Assembly: GCA_036384795.1 (NCBI GenBank)
Contig: DASVLP010000043.1
Span: 87,436-151,435, forward strand
DNA: 64,000 bases
Source: Andeanibacterium sp036384795
GTDB taxonomy: Bacteria > Pseudomonadota > Alphaproteobacteria > Sphingomonadales > Sphingomonadaceae
Direction of reading: 5' to 3'
Made by a program: the position numbers and the translations under genes
Shown: positions 25,671 through 33,351 of the stretch, piece by piece
Layout: every line of letters begins with the position of its first letter
Position numbering within the stretch: position 1 is the first letter of the stretch
The notes under the pieces: generated by a model
Told to the model about the DNA's origin: nothing
What the model saw: only the letters and a program-made list of their open reading frames with translations
Database searches by the model: none

Positions 25671-26654
25671 CTACAGGTTGAAACCCCTGACGACTTTCGC
25701 CGTCCCGGCGGTAAGTTGCATCAGGGCCACCGGCACCTTGCCGGCCCTTGCCCAATACAGCCCGTCGCCTTGGGGCAATCCGGAAAGGACGCGGCCCTGA
25801 CGGACCGCCTCTGCCGCTTCCGGATCGAGAGAGAGGGCCGGGATGTCGTCCAGCCCCGCCTCCAACGGCAGGATTACGTCTTCAAGCGCCGCGCCCTTGC
25901 CGATTTCGTTCAGTTTGTCCAGTGAAATCGCCCGTTCGAGGGTGAACGGACCGGCCTTGATGCGCCCTAGATAAGTGACGTGGCCCACCGTTCCAAGGGC
26001 CTGCGCGATGTCGCGCGCGAGGCTGCGGATGTAGGTGCCCTTGGAGACGGATGCGAGGAGGGTCACTTCCTCAAGCCCCTCCCCTTCAGGGGAGGGGTTG
26101 GGGTGGGGGCTATCCTCTTGGCGCGGCGCTTGTGGCGAGCCCCCACCCCCTGCCCCTCCCCTGAAGGGGAGGGGTAAAAGACAGCGCACGGTCACGTTGC
26201 GCGCCTTCAACGGCACTTCCGCTCCCGCCCGCGCCAGGTCGTAAGCCCGCCTGCCGTCCACCTTCAGCGCCGAGAATGCCGGCGGAACCTGCTCGATCGC
26301 GCCGGTGAAACGCGGCAGCACGGCTTCGATGTCGGCGATCACGGGCCGGACAGCGCTCGCCGCGACCACTTCGCCCTCGGCATCCAGCGTGTCGGTCTCC
26401 TCGCCGAAGCGGATGGTGAATTCATAGACCTTGTCGCTATCGAGCATCCGCCCGCAAAGCTTGGTCGCCTCGCCCAGCGCGATCGGCAGCACCCCGCTGG
26501 CAAGCGGGTCGAGCGTTCCGCCGTGCCCGACTTTCACTTTGCCGTGGCCAGCCTCGCGCAAATTGCGCTTCACCGCCGCGACCGCCTGGGTCGAGCCCAG
26601 GCCGACCGGCTTGTCGAGCACGATCCAGCCGTCCGGCACGCTCACTCCGGCCAT
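25671..26654 (-). CDS. truB: tRNA pseudouridine-55 synthase TruB with an internal repeat insert
   Basis: 327 residues. TruB isomerises U55 in the T-loop of tRNAs. The catalytic motif is 'GHGGTLDPLASG' with Asp at residue 49; 'VPPAFSALKVDGRRAYDLAR' and 'VSKGTYIRSLARDI' are the other family motifs. Between residues about 160 and 194 the protein carries a Pro/Gly-rich stretch ('LPLPFRGGAGGGGSP' and 'SPHPNPSPEGEG') absent from normal TruB, encoded exactly by the palindromic repeat at 26076-26174. The start ATG 26654 overlaps the upstream gene; a GTG at 26645 overlapping its stop by four bases is an alternative. Confidence 0.95.
   Translation of the reverse strand: MAGVSVPDGWIVLDKPVGLGSTQAVAAVKRNLREAGHGKVKVGHGGTLDPLASGVLPIALGEATKLCGRMLDSDKVYEFTIRFGEETDTLDAEGEVVAASAVRPVIADIEAVLPRFTGAIEQVPPAFSALKVDGRRAYDLARAGAEVPLKARNVTVRCLLPLPFRGGAGGGGSPQAPRQEDSPHPNPSPEGEGLEEVTLLASVSKGTYIRSLARDIAQALGTVGHVTYLGRIKAGPFTLERAISLDKLNEIGKGAALEDVILPLEAGLDDIPALSLDPEAAEAVRQGRVLSGLPQGDGLYWARAGKVPVALMQLTAGTAKVVRGFNL
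26076..26174. repeat. Palindromic repeat inserted in-frame in truB
   Basis: About 99 bp. The left arm (26076-26111) and right arm (26138-26174) are near-complete inverted complements, and each arm contains its own CCCCTCCCCT/AGGGGAGGGG palindrome. The length is a multiple of three, contains no stop in the truB frame and adds about 33 residues to TruB. Base composition (runs of C and G) is unlike the flanking coding sequence. Confidence 0.85.
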
Positions 26655-27145
26655 GCGAGCTTGCGGCCGTGTTCCCGGATCGCCGCGGGCCAGCCTTGCG
26701 TGAAATGCTCGTAGCCCACCGTATTGCCGGCATAGAGCTCGCGGACCGCGTCCTCGAACTTGGGCAAGTCGCCGGCCATCGCGCTGAGGAAGCGGTACGC
26801 GGCGTCCTGTCGGTCGCGCTCGCCGCGGCCCTTGCGCAATTCGGCCTCGACCAGCTTGCGCAAGGTTGCCGAGGCGCCGCCCCGCTGGCTCGCGAGCCAT
26901 TCCCAGTGCCGCGGAAGCAAGGTGACCTCACGCGCCTCGACGCCCAGTGCGGGCCGACCGCGCGGGCGCGGCACCGCTTGCCGTGCCGGGCGCAGATCAA
27001 GATCGACCTGCTTGCCGGTCTCGTCGTCGAACGCGAGCAAGTCCGAGCTGCGCGACAGCGGCTCGAGCTCGCGCAGCGCGCCGGCGAACTCGCCCGGCTC
27101 GCCGCGGGCGATCACTTCATCCTTGTAGAACACGGTCACGCCCAC
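26642..27145 (-). CDS. DUF2239 family protein
   Basis: 167 residues from GTG 27145, chosen because AAGGAGG (27151-27157) sits five bases before it; an ATG at 27181 would add a leader over the ribosome site. Family features: 'LLAFDDETGKQVDLDLR', 'LLPRHWEWLASQRGGASATLRKLVE', 'QDAAYRFLSAMAGDLPKFEDAVRELYAG'. The biochemical role of DUF2239 is not known. Its stop overlaps the truB start by 13 bases, indicating translational coupling and placing it at the head of the truB-rpsO-pnp operon. Confidence 0.85.
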   Translation of the reverse strand: MGVTVFYKDEVIARGEPGEFAGALRELEPLSRSSDLLAFDDETGKQVDLDLRPARQAVPRPRGRPALGVEAREVTLLPRHWEWLASQRGGASATLRKLVEAELRKGRGERDRQDAAYRFLSAMAGDLPKFEDAVRELYAGNTVGYEHFTQGWPAAIREHGRKLAWPE

Positions 27146-27223
27146 AGCGGCCTCCTTTTGATGGAGGGCCGCATATTTCACCCGGGTTCAATTGTCAAAT
27201 TTAAACCCGGATAAATTGCTCCG

Positions 27224-27604
27224 CTACTTCTTGCGTACGGGCGGACCGGCCACCTGGTCGAACGAGCTGAACGCGTAATGCTGGCCGCGGATATAGATCC
27301 CGCTGAACCGGTCGAGCCGGTCGCCGGGCGTGGTGTCGAGCCCGACGAACTGCACGAACGGCAGGTCGGTGGCCGTCCCGAGCAATTCGGCCCGGTACCA
27401 CCGCTTGTTGCGGTCCTGGAAATAAATCGTGTGCGTGCCCTCGGCGCGCCAGTCCCATACCCCGCCGTGGTTGGCGAAGGGGATCGACGCGTCTTTCTTG
27501 ATCACCGCGGGCGCCGGCGCGGGCGGTGAGGCCGGCTTGGCGGAAGCGGCGGCAGGCGCGAGCGCCAGGGCGGCAAGCGGAAGGAGTATGGCTGAAAGTC
27601 TCAT
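27224..27604 (-). CDS. Secreted DUF6491-like protein
   Basis: 126 residues: signal peptide cleaved near 'ASAKP' (residue 22), a Pro/Ala linker and a compact domain with 'SIPFANHGGVWDWRAEGTHTIYFQDRNKRWYRA' (residues about 42-74), where 'W.RAEG...IYF.D...RWYRA' is the DUF6491 signature. Periplasmic location is likely; function unknown. It sits downstream of the M50 protease gene on the same strand with a 71-bp gap. Confidence 0.8.
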   Translation of the reverse strand: MRLSAILLPLAALALAPAAASAKPASPPAPAPAVIKKDASIPFANHGGVWDWRAEGTHTIYFQDRNKRWYRAELLGTATDLPFVQFVGLDTTPGDRLDRFSGIYIRGQHYAFSSFDQVAGPPVRKK

Positions 27605-27675
27605 GCGACTGTTCCTCAAGGCTTTCCCCCCACCGCCCATCTACGCTCGGCGGGTTGAAGCGTGCCTGAACGGCG

Positions 27676-28428
27676 TCAGGCGCCGGCGAAGAACCGGGCG
27701 AGCGCGAAATAGTGCTCCTCGGCCCATTCGACCGGCGGGATGACGAACCGGCCGATCAGGTCGAAGCCCGGGAAGAGGTACGGCGCCACCAGAATCAGCA
27801 AGAACACGATCGTGAATCCCAGCGGCCGCAGCCGGGCGTAGGCGCGCGCCGCGGCCGGCGGCAGCAGCCCTTCGACGATGTGCGAGCCGTCGAACGGCGG
27901 GATCGGCAGCAGGTTGAACAACGCGAGGAAGATGTTGATCAGGACGAAGAAATAGAGCCCACTCAGCAGCAATCCCGCGATGCCGAGGCCCGCCGGCATC
28001 ACGCCCTGAAACGCGATGGCGCGCAGCAGGTCGAGAAACCGCCCGGCATCCGCCGCGTCGGGTGTCAGCAGATTGGCGAGCAAACCGAGAATCGCAGCCG
28101 CCACCCCGGCCAGCACCAGATTGGTGCCCGGCCCTGCAGCCGCCACCGCCATCATCCCGAAACGCGGGTTCCTCAGGCGCCATTTGTCGACCGGCACCGG
28201 CTTGGCCCAGCCGAACACCGGCAGCCGCAGCAGCGCGAGCATTCCGGGGATCACGATCGTCCCCAGCGCGTCGACGTGGCGCAGCGGGTTGAGGCTGAGC
28301 CGGCGGCGTTCCCGCGCGGTCGGATCGCCGAGCAGCAGCGCGGCATAGCCGTGCGCGACTTCGTGAAACACGATCGCCAGGACCAGCGCGGGGACCAGCA
28401 CGATCGCAAGGGCGAGGGTGTCGTTCAT
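27676..28428 (-). CDS. Site-2-protease-family (M50) membrane metalloprotease
   Basis: 250 residues with six hydrophobic segments. Zinc motif 'FHEVAHGYAAL' lies in the first helix and the third ligand motif 'NLLPIPPFDGSHI' in the later one, as in the compact Rv/YwhC subgroup of S2P proteases. It lacks a PDZ domain, unlike RseP. Such proteins cleave transmembrane substrates inside the membrane; the substrate here is unknown. The ATG is followed directly by the first membrane helix. Confidence 0.9.
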   Translation of the reverse strand: MNDTLALAIVLVPALVLAIVFHEVAHGYAALLLGDPTARERRRLSLNPLRHVDALGTIVIPGMLALLRLPVFGWAKPVPVDKWRLRNPRFGMMAVAAAGPGTNLVLAGVAAAILGLLANLLTPDAADAGRFLDLLRAIAFQGVMPAGLGIAGLLLSGLYFFVLINIFLALFNLLPIPPFDGSHIVEGLLPPAAARAYARLRPLGFTIVFLLILVAPYLFPGFDLIGRFVIPPVEWAEEHYFALARFFAGA

Positions 28429-28519
28429 TCAGGCCAGCTAGATAGGGCGCGCCAGCCGATCGGCCAACGCTGCGAAGGGGTTATCCGCGTTTCTGCGACA
28501 CTCTGAGACAATTCTTCCG

Positions 28520-28544
28520 GGAAACGCTGCGACGGCCGGACGTT
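28520..28544 (+). promoter_or_regulatory. Possible EcfG-type stress promoter
   Basis: GGAAA-N16-CGTT lies 35 bp before the RcnB-like gene. The alphaproteobacterial general-stress consensus is GGAAC-N16/17-cGTT, so one base of the -35 differs. Tentative. Confidence 0.3.
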
Positions 28545-28578
28545 CAACCCGCGACTTGATCAACCAAGGAAACGCTAC

Positions 28579-28878
28579 ATGAAGAAAGTTCTCGCAGCAC
28601 TGATCGCCGGTGCGTTGATCGTGCCGGCGTCCGCCGCGATCGCCGCGCCGACGATGCATCACACCGTCGTTCACAAGACGGTGACGATCCATCGCTTCGC
28701 CAAGGGTCAACGGTTCGATCGCAACCGTGCGGATCACTACGCCAAGCTCGACTATCATCGTTACAAGCGCCTGTCGGCGCCGCCGCGCGGTTACACGTGG
28801 GTGCGCTCCGGCAACGACGCGATCCTCGTCAGGACCAGCAACAACGTGATCCTGCGCGTGATCGACAACGTCTTCTAA
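28579..28878 (+). CDS. Small secreted RcnB-like protein
   Basis: 99 residues with a signal peptide cleaved near 'AAIAAP' (residue 23) and a basic, aromatic-rich domain ('HRFAKGQRF', 'LDYHRYKRLSAPPRGYTWVRSGNDAILV') that matches the RcnB/YohN periplasmic family. RcnB in E. coli helps Ni/Co homeostasis; several sphingomonads carry such proteins without a known metal role. An AAGGAAA site precedes the ATG. It is a single gene with a hairpin terminator after it. Confidence 0.85.
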   Translation: MKKVLAALIAGALIVPASAAIAAPTMHHTVVHKTVTIHRFAKGQRFDRNRADHYAKLDYHRYKRLSAPPRGYTWVRSGNDAILVRTSNNVILRVIDNVF

Positions 28879-28895
28879 CAGCGAAAATGGGCTTG

Positions 28896-28924
28896 CGAGG
28901 GCCGTCCCAGCCGGGCGGCCCTCG
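28896..28924. terminator. Terminator hairpin between convergent rcnB-like and rbfA
   Basis: CGAGGGCCG and CGGCCCTCG arms (9 bp) around an 11-base loop, followed by TT on the plus strand. It ends one base before the rbfA stop codon, so it can serve both convergent genes. Confidence 0.65.
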
Positions 28925-28925
28925 T

Positions 28926-29318
28926 TCAGTCTTCCAGGTCCCGCTTCACGCGCGGGTCGGACAACAGCCTTTCGATCCGGTCCGCCTCGTCGAAGCTCTC
29001 GTCGGCGCGAAATTGCAATTTCGGCGCGAACTTGAGGCCCAACCGCTTCGCCACCTCGCGCTGGAGATAGGCGGTGTTCTGCCGCAGCGCATGCACCACC
29101 TCGTCCTCGTCCGAGCCGAGCAGCGGCTTCACGTAGACGGTCGCGTTCCTGAGGTCCGGCGTCATCCGCACCTCGGTGACCGAGACGGTATGCGCGCTGA
29201 GCGTATCGTCGTGCACCTGCTGGCGGGTGAGCAGTTCGGCCAGCACGTGGCGCACCCGCTCCCCCACCTTGAGCAGGCGGACGGAATGATCCTCGGGGGT
29301 GTGCTGTTTGCGCGCCAT
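28926..29318 (-). CDS. rbfA: 30S ribosome-binding factor A
   Basis: 130 residues, KH-like RbfA fold: 'RVRHVLAELLTR', 'TVSVTEVRMTPDLRNATVYV', 'APKLQFRADESFDEADRIERLL'. RbfA matures the 5' end of 16S rRNA and is needed for growth in the cold. Its ATG overlaps the stop of the upstream amidotransferase (TGATG), so it is the translationally coupled last gene of the rimP-nusA-ylxR-infB operon. Confidence 0.95.
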   Translation of the reverse strand: MARKQHTPEDHSVRLLKVGERVRHVLAELLTRQQVHDDTLSAHTVSVTEVRMTPDLRNATVYVKPLLGSDEDEVVHALRQNTAYLQREVAKRLGLKFAPKLQFRADESFDEADRIERLLSDPRVKRDLED

Positions 29319-30013
29319 CAGTTCCAACCCTCGATCCAGGTGTTTAGCACTTGGCCGGAACGCGCCGCCAGTTCCGGCCCGAAGCGCGCGGCGTCGGCGC
29401 GGATTGCGCGCGGGTCGCGGCCGCTCGCCAGCAGTTCCGCGCAATGGCCGACGAGCCAGGCCTCGATCTCGGCGGGGGCGGTTTCGAGGTGGCACTGCAA
29501 GCCCAGCACGTTCGGCCCGAGCGCATAGGCCTGGTGCGGACAACGCTCGGTCCGGGCGAGCAGCGTGGCACCCTCCGGCAGATCGAACTGGTCGCCGTGC
29601 CAATGGAGCACCGGCCAGTCGCGGAGCGCCGCCAACGGCGAACCTTCCCCCGCCGCGGTCAGCGTCAGCGGCGAATAGCCGATCTCCTTGCGCTGCATCG
29701 GTGCCACGTTCGCGCCGAGTGCCCGCGCGATCAGCTGCGCGCCCAGGCAGATGCCGAGCAACGGGCGCCGCGAGGCGAGCCGCCGCTCGATCAGCCGCAC
29801 CTCGGCGGTCAGGAACGGATAGAGCTCGTCGTCGAACGCCCCGATCGGCGCGCCCAGCACCACCACGAGATCCGGCCTGGCGGCGTCGATCGCATCGAGG
29901 TCTTCGCACGCCGGATCAAGGTAGCGGACCGCGAGGCCCCGCGCTTCGAGCGCGGCGTGCCACACGCCGAGATGCTCGAAACCCAGGTGCCTGATGGCGA
30001 GGACGCTGTCCAA
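29318..30013 (-). CDS. Class I glutamine amidotransferase-like protein
   Basis: 231 residues with the triad of class I GATases: nucleophile Cys in 'LLGICLGAQLIARALG', and His/Glu in 'NVLGLQCHLETAPAEIEAW'. Such stand-alone domains are usually annotated as GMP-synthase-like or gamma-glutamyl hydrolases. A TTG start at 30013 is supported by CGGAGG five bases before it. It lies between infB and rbfA, where the usual order has no such gene, and overlaps the rbfA start. Nitrogen acceptor unknown. Confidence 0.88.
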   Translation of the reverse strand: MDSVLAIRHLGFEHLGVWHAALEARGLAVRYLDPACEDLDAIDAARPDLVVVLGAPIGAFDDELYPFLTAEVRLIERRLASRRPLLGICLGAQLIARALGANVAPMQRKEIGYSPLTLTAAGEGSPLAALRDWPVLHWHGDQFDLPEGATLLARTERCPHQAYALGPNVLGLQCHLETAPAEIEAWLVGHCAELLASGRDPRAIRADAARFGPELAARSGQVLNTWIEGWN

Positions 30014-30049
30014 CTCAGCCTCCGGAAATTCCGCCGCTCACGGCAGCGC

Positions 30050-32572
30050 TCACAGCGTCCGTTCGCGTTCCTCGACTTCGAACACTTCGAGGCTGTCGCC
30101 CGGCTTGATGTCGTTGGTGTCCGCCAGCACCACGCCGCATTCGAGGCCGGCGCGGACTTCGTCGACATCGTCCTTGAACCGCCGCAGCGAGGCGATCGTG
30201 GTCGCCGAGACGATCACGTCCTGACGCGTCAGGCGGGCATGGAGGCCCTTGCGGATCGCGCCTTCGGTGACGAGCAGGCCCGCCGCCTTGTCGCGCTTGC
30301 CGGCCGGGAACACTTCCTTGACGTCGGCGCGGCCGACCACGGTCTCGATCCGCTCCGGCCCCAGCTCGCCCGCCATCTCCTTCCGGATCTCGTCGGTCAG
30401 GTGGTAGATGACGTCGTAGTACAGCATCCGCGTCTTGTTGCGCTCGATCAGCTCGCGCGCCTTGGCGTTGGGCCGCACGTTGAAGCCGATGATCGGCGCG
30501 CCGGTGGCCGACGCCAGCGTCACGTCGCTTTCGGTGATCGCGCCCACGCCCGAATGGAGGATGCGGACCTTGATCTCGTCGGTCGAGAGGTTGTGGAGCG
30601 CAGTGTTGATCGCCTCGACCGAGCCCTGCACGTCGGCCTTCACCACCAGCGGGAACTCGATCACATCGCTCTTCAGGCCGGCGAACATCGCATCGAGGCT
30701 CGTCGGCGCGGTCGCGGTGCGCTTCTGGGTCGCCTGCTCCTGGCGATAGGCGGCGACTTCGCGCGCACGCTGCTCGTTCTCGACCACGCTCAGCACGTCG
30801 CCGGCCAGCGGCACGCCGTTGAGGCCCAGCACTTCGACCGGCATCGACGGACCGGCGGCCTTGAGCTGCTTGCCCTTGTCGTCGATCATCGCGCGCACGC
30901 GGCCGCTTTCGATGCCGACCACGAACACGTCGCCGGTCTTGAGCGTGCCGCGGTTGATCAGCAGGGTCGCCACCGGGCCGCGGCCGCGGTCCAGCTGCGC
31001 CTCGATCACCGTCGCTTCGGCGTCGCGATCGGGGTTGGCCCTGAGCTCGAGCAGCTCGGCCTGGAGCAGGATCTTGTCGATCAGCGTGTCGAGCCCGGTC
31101 TTCTCCTTGGCCGAGACTTCGACATCCTGCACGTCGCCGGACATTTCCTCGACGATCACTTCGTGCTCGAGCAGGCGCTCGCGCACTTTCTGCGGGTTGG
31201 CCTCGGGCTTGTCGATCTTGTTGATCGCGACGATCATCGGCACGCCGGCCGCCTTGGTGTGATTGATCGCCTCGATCGTCTGCGGCATCAGACCGTCGTC
31301 GGCGGCGACCACCAGCACCACGATGTCGGTCACTTGCGCGCCGCGGGCGCGCATCTGCGTGAACGCTTCGTGGCCCGGGGTATCGAGGAAAGTGATCTTC
31401 TCGCCGCCCTTGGTGGTGATCTGGTACGCGCCGATGTGCTGGGTGATCCCGCCGGCCTCGCCTTTCACCACGTCGCTGCCGCGCAAAGCGTCGAGCAGCG
31501 TGGTCTTGCCGTGATCGACGTGGCCCATCACCGCCACCACCGGCGGACGCGACTTGAGCGTAGCCTCGGCGTCGATGTCGCCCGACGTGTCGATGTCGAC
31601 GTCGCTGGCTGACACGCGCTGCACGTTGTGGCCGAAATCGGTGACCAGCAGTTCGGCCGTGTCCTGGTCGATCGTCTGGTTGACGGTGACCATCATGCCC
31701 ATGTTGAACAGCGCCTTCACCAGGTCGGCGCCCTTCTCGGCCATGCGGTTGGCCAGCTCCTGCACCGTGATCGCCTCGGGCACGACCACGTCGCGCACCT
31801 GCTTCTCGCGCGGCTGCGACTGGCCGCCGAAATGGGCGCGGCGCTCTTTTTCGCGGGCGCGCTTCAGCGCGGCGAGCGAGCGGGCACGCGCGCCTTCATC
31901 ATCGTTGAGCGCGCGATTGACGGTGAGCTTGCCGCCCCGCCGGCGATCATCGACGCGGTCGCGGCCATGGCCGGCGCTCTTCTTCTCCTCGCGCTTCTTC
32001 TCGGGCCGCTTGGGCTCGGGCCGCGCGACCGGCGAGAACTTGCGCGGCGCGGGCGTGGCGTCGCCGCCCGTCTGCTCGGGCTGAGCTTGCGCGGGAGCCT
32101 CCGCTGTGGCGGTTTCAGGTTCTTCCGCCGGCGCGGCAGCGGTTTCTTCGGGCTTTTTCGCGTCCTGGGCGCGGTTCTGCTCCGCGCGGCGCCGTTCTTC
32201 CTCGAGCGCCTGCTGCCGCTGCTCTTCCTCGCGGCGGCTGGCCTGCTCGGCCAGGCGCAGGCGTTCTTCCTCCGCCTCGCGCTGCAGCCGCTCGGTGCGC
32301 TCCTTGGCGGTTTCGCGCGACTGCGGCGCGGCGGGCGCCTTCGGCGGCTCCTGTCGCTGGACCGGAGCGGGCGCCGGCGCGGGAGCGGGCGCCGCCGGGG
32401 CGGGAGCCTCGGGCGCCGAACCGGGCTTGACGAACTTGCGACGCTTCACTTCCACGACCACCTTGTTGGTGCGGCCGTGGCTGAAGGTCTGCTTGACCTC
32501 GCCCGCTTCGACCGAACGCTTCAGCCCCAGCGGCTTGCGGCCCAGCGTCGGTTTGTTGTCGATATCGCTCAT
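30050..32572 (-). CDS. infB: Translation initiation factor IF-2
   Basis: 840 residues: N-terminal segment with 'KPLGLKRSVEAGEVKQTFSHGRTNKVVVEVKRR' (residues 12-46), a long Glu/Arg/Ala-rich linker (about 80-200), an IF2_N domain, then the GTPase domain with G1 'GHVDHGKTTLLDALR' (near 350), G3 'DTPGHEAF' and G4 'NKID', followed by IF2 domains II-IV. It recruits initiator tRNA and joins the ribosomal subunits. Part of rimP-nusA-ylxR-infB. Confidence 0.98.
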   Translation of the reverse strand: MSDIDNKPTLGRKPLGLKRSVEAGEVKQTFSHGRTNKVVVEVKRRKFVKPGSAPEAPAPAAPAPAPAPAPVQRQEPPKAPAAPQSRETAKERTERLQREAEEERLRLAEQASRREEEQRQQALEEERRRAEQNRAQDAKKPEETAAAPAEEPETATAEAPAQAQPEQTGGDATPAPRKFSPVARPEPKRPEKKREEKKSAGHGRDRVDDRRRGGKLTVNRALNDDEGARARSLAALKRAREKERRAHFGGQSQPREKQVRDVVVPEAITVQELANRMAEKGADLVKALFNMGMMVTVNQTIDQDTAELLVTDFGHNVQRVSASDVDIDTSGDIDAEATLKSRPPVVAVMGHVDHGKTTLLDALRGSDVVKGEAGGITQHIGAYQITTKGGEKITFLDTPGHEAFTQMRARGAQVTDIVVLVVAADDGLMPQTIEAINHTKAAGVPMIVAINKIDKPEANPQKVRERLLEHEVIVEEMSGDVQDVEVSAKEKTGLDTLIDKILLQAELLELRANPDRDAEATVIEAQLDRGRGPVATLLINRGTLKTGDVFVVGIESGRVRAMIDDKGKQLKAAGPSMPVEVLGLNGVPLAGDVLSVVENEQRAREVAAYRQEQATQKRTATAPTSLDAMFAGLKSDVIEFPLVVKADVQGSVEAINTALHNLSTDEIKVRILHSGVGAITESDVTLASATGAPIIGFNVRPNAKARELIERNKTRMLYYDVIYHLTDEIRKEMAGELGPERIETVVGRADVKEVFPAGKRDKAAGLLVTEGAIRKGLHARLTRQDVIVSATTIASLRRFKDDVDEVRAGLECGVVLADTNDIKPGDSLEVFEVEERERTL

Positions 32573-32589
32573 ACGCTCACTTCAATCCT

Positions 32590-33351
32590 TCAGTTCAATT
32601 CGTCGCCGGTTCCCGGCCCGACCGGGGACCCATGGGCGTCGGCAGCCGCCGCGGGATCGCGGGAAGCCTTGTCAGCCGCTGGAACAACCCCCGAAAAGCG
32701 CATCAGGCGCTGGAGCGGGATGGTCACCCGTTCGGCCGAAGAACGCTCGGCCAGCGCCAGATGGACGACATTGTCGCGGCCCAATGCCACAGACAAAGCC
32801 GCGCGGTCCAGTGGTAAGCGGGTTCCGGTAAGGCCGGAGCCCTCCGCATCCATGCCGACCCGATAGGCCTGGTCGAGCTTGCGGCAGCCGTCGTCGCTCG
32901 CGTCGGCGGCATGGCCGAGCCAGCTGATCGCGCCTGCACGCGCCTCGCCGGCAATGCGGTCGGTTCCCAAGATAAGCTGTCCCGCGCGCAATTCGAGCCC
33001 CAGCCGGTCGAGAAATGCACGAACCAGCGCATTTTCCGTTCGCGCGCCAAGATCCGCGGGGATTTCCACCCGCGCGCCCTTGAACGCCCGCGCCAGCGCG
33101 CCCTTCAGCTTGCCACTGGCGACGGCCGCCTCGAGCTCCGCCCGGTCCACGCCGATCCACGCGCCGCGCCCCGGCGCACGCGCAAGCGCGTCGGGCAGCA
33201 CGTCGCCCTCGGGCGACAGCGCAAGCCGGATCAGTCCGTCGCGCGCATCCGTGCGTCCCGACAGGATACAGCGTCGCTCTGGCGCGGCATGACGCGACCC
33301 GGCGGTTCCGGCGATGTCGGAGCTTAGCGCCTCATTGGGAGGTGTCCGCAT
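32590..33351 (-). CDS. YlxR-like RNA-binding protein (DUF448)
   Basis: 253 residues. The first 95 residues form the YlxR/DUF448 domain ('ERRCILSGRTDARDGLIRLALSPEGDVLPD', 'PGRGAWIGVDRAELE'); the next 90 look like an L7Ae/ribosomal-protein-eL8-type RNA-binding domain ('GLELRAGQLILGTDRI'). Such fused proteins are usual between nusA and infB in alphaproteobacteria. Its ATG lies 20 bases inside the end of nusA. Role: probable RNA or RNase P-related binding; not established here. Confidence 0.88.
   Translation of the reverse strand: MRTPPNEALSSDIAGTAGSRHAAPERRCILSGRTDARDGLIRLALSPEGDVLPDALARAPGRGAWIGVDRAELEAAVASGKLKGALARAFKGARVEIPADLGARTENALVRAFLDRLGLELRAGQLILGTDRIAGEARAGAISWLGHAADASDDGCRKLDQAYRVGMDAEGSGLTGTRLPLDRAALSVALGRDNVVHLALAERSSAERVTIPLQRLMRFSGVVPAADKASRDPAAAADAHGSPVGPGTGDELN

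Noticed and set aside
29351..31612. 753-residue plus-strand open frame opposite infB
   Set aside because: Antisense to IF-2 and the amidotransferase; no recognisable domain.
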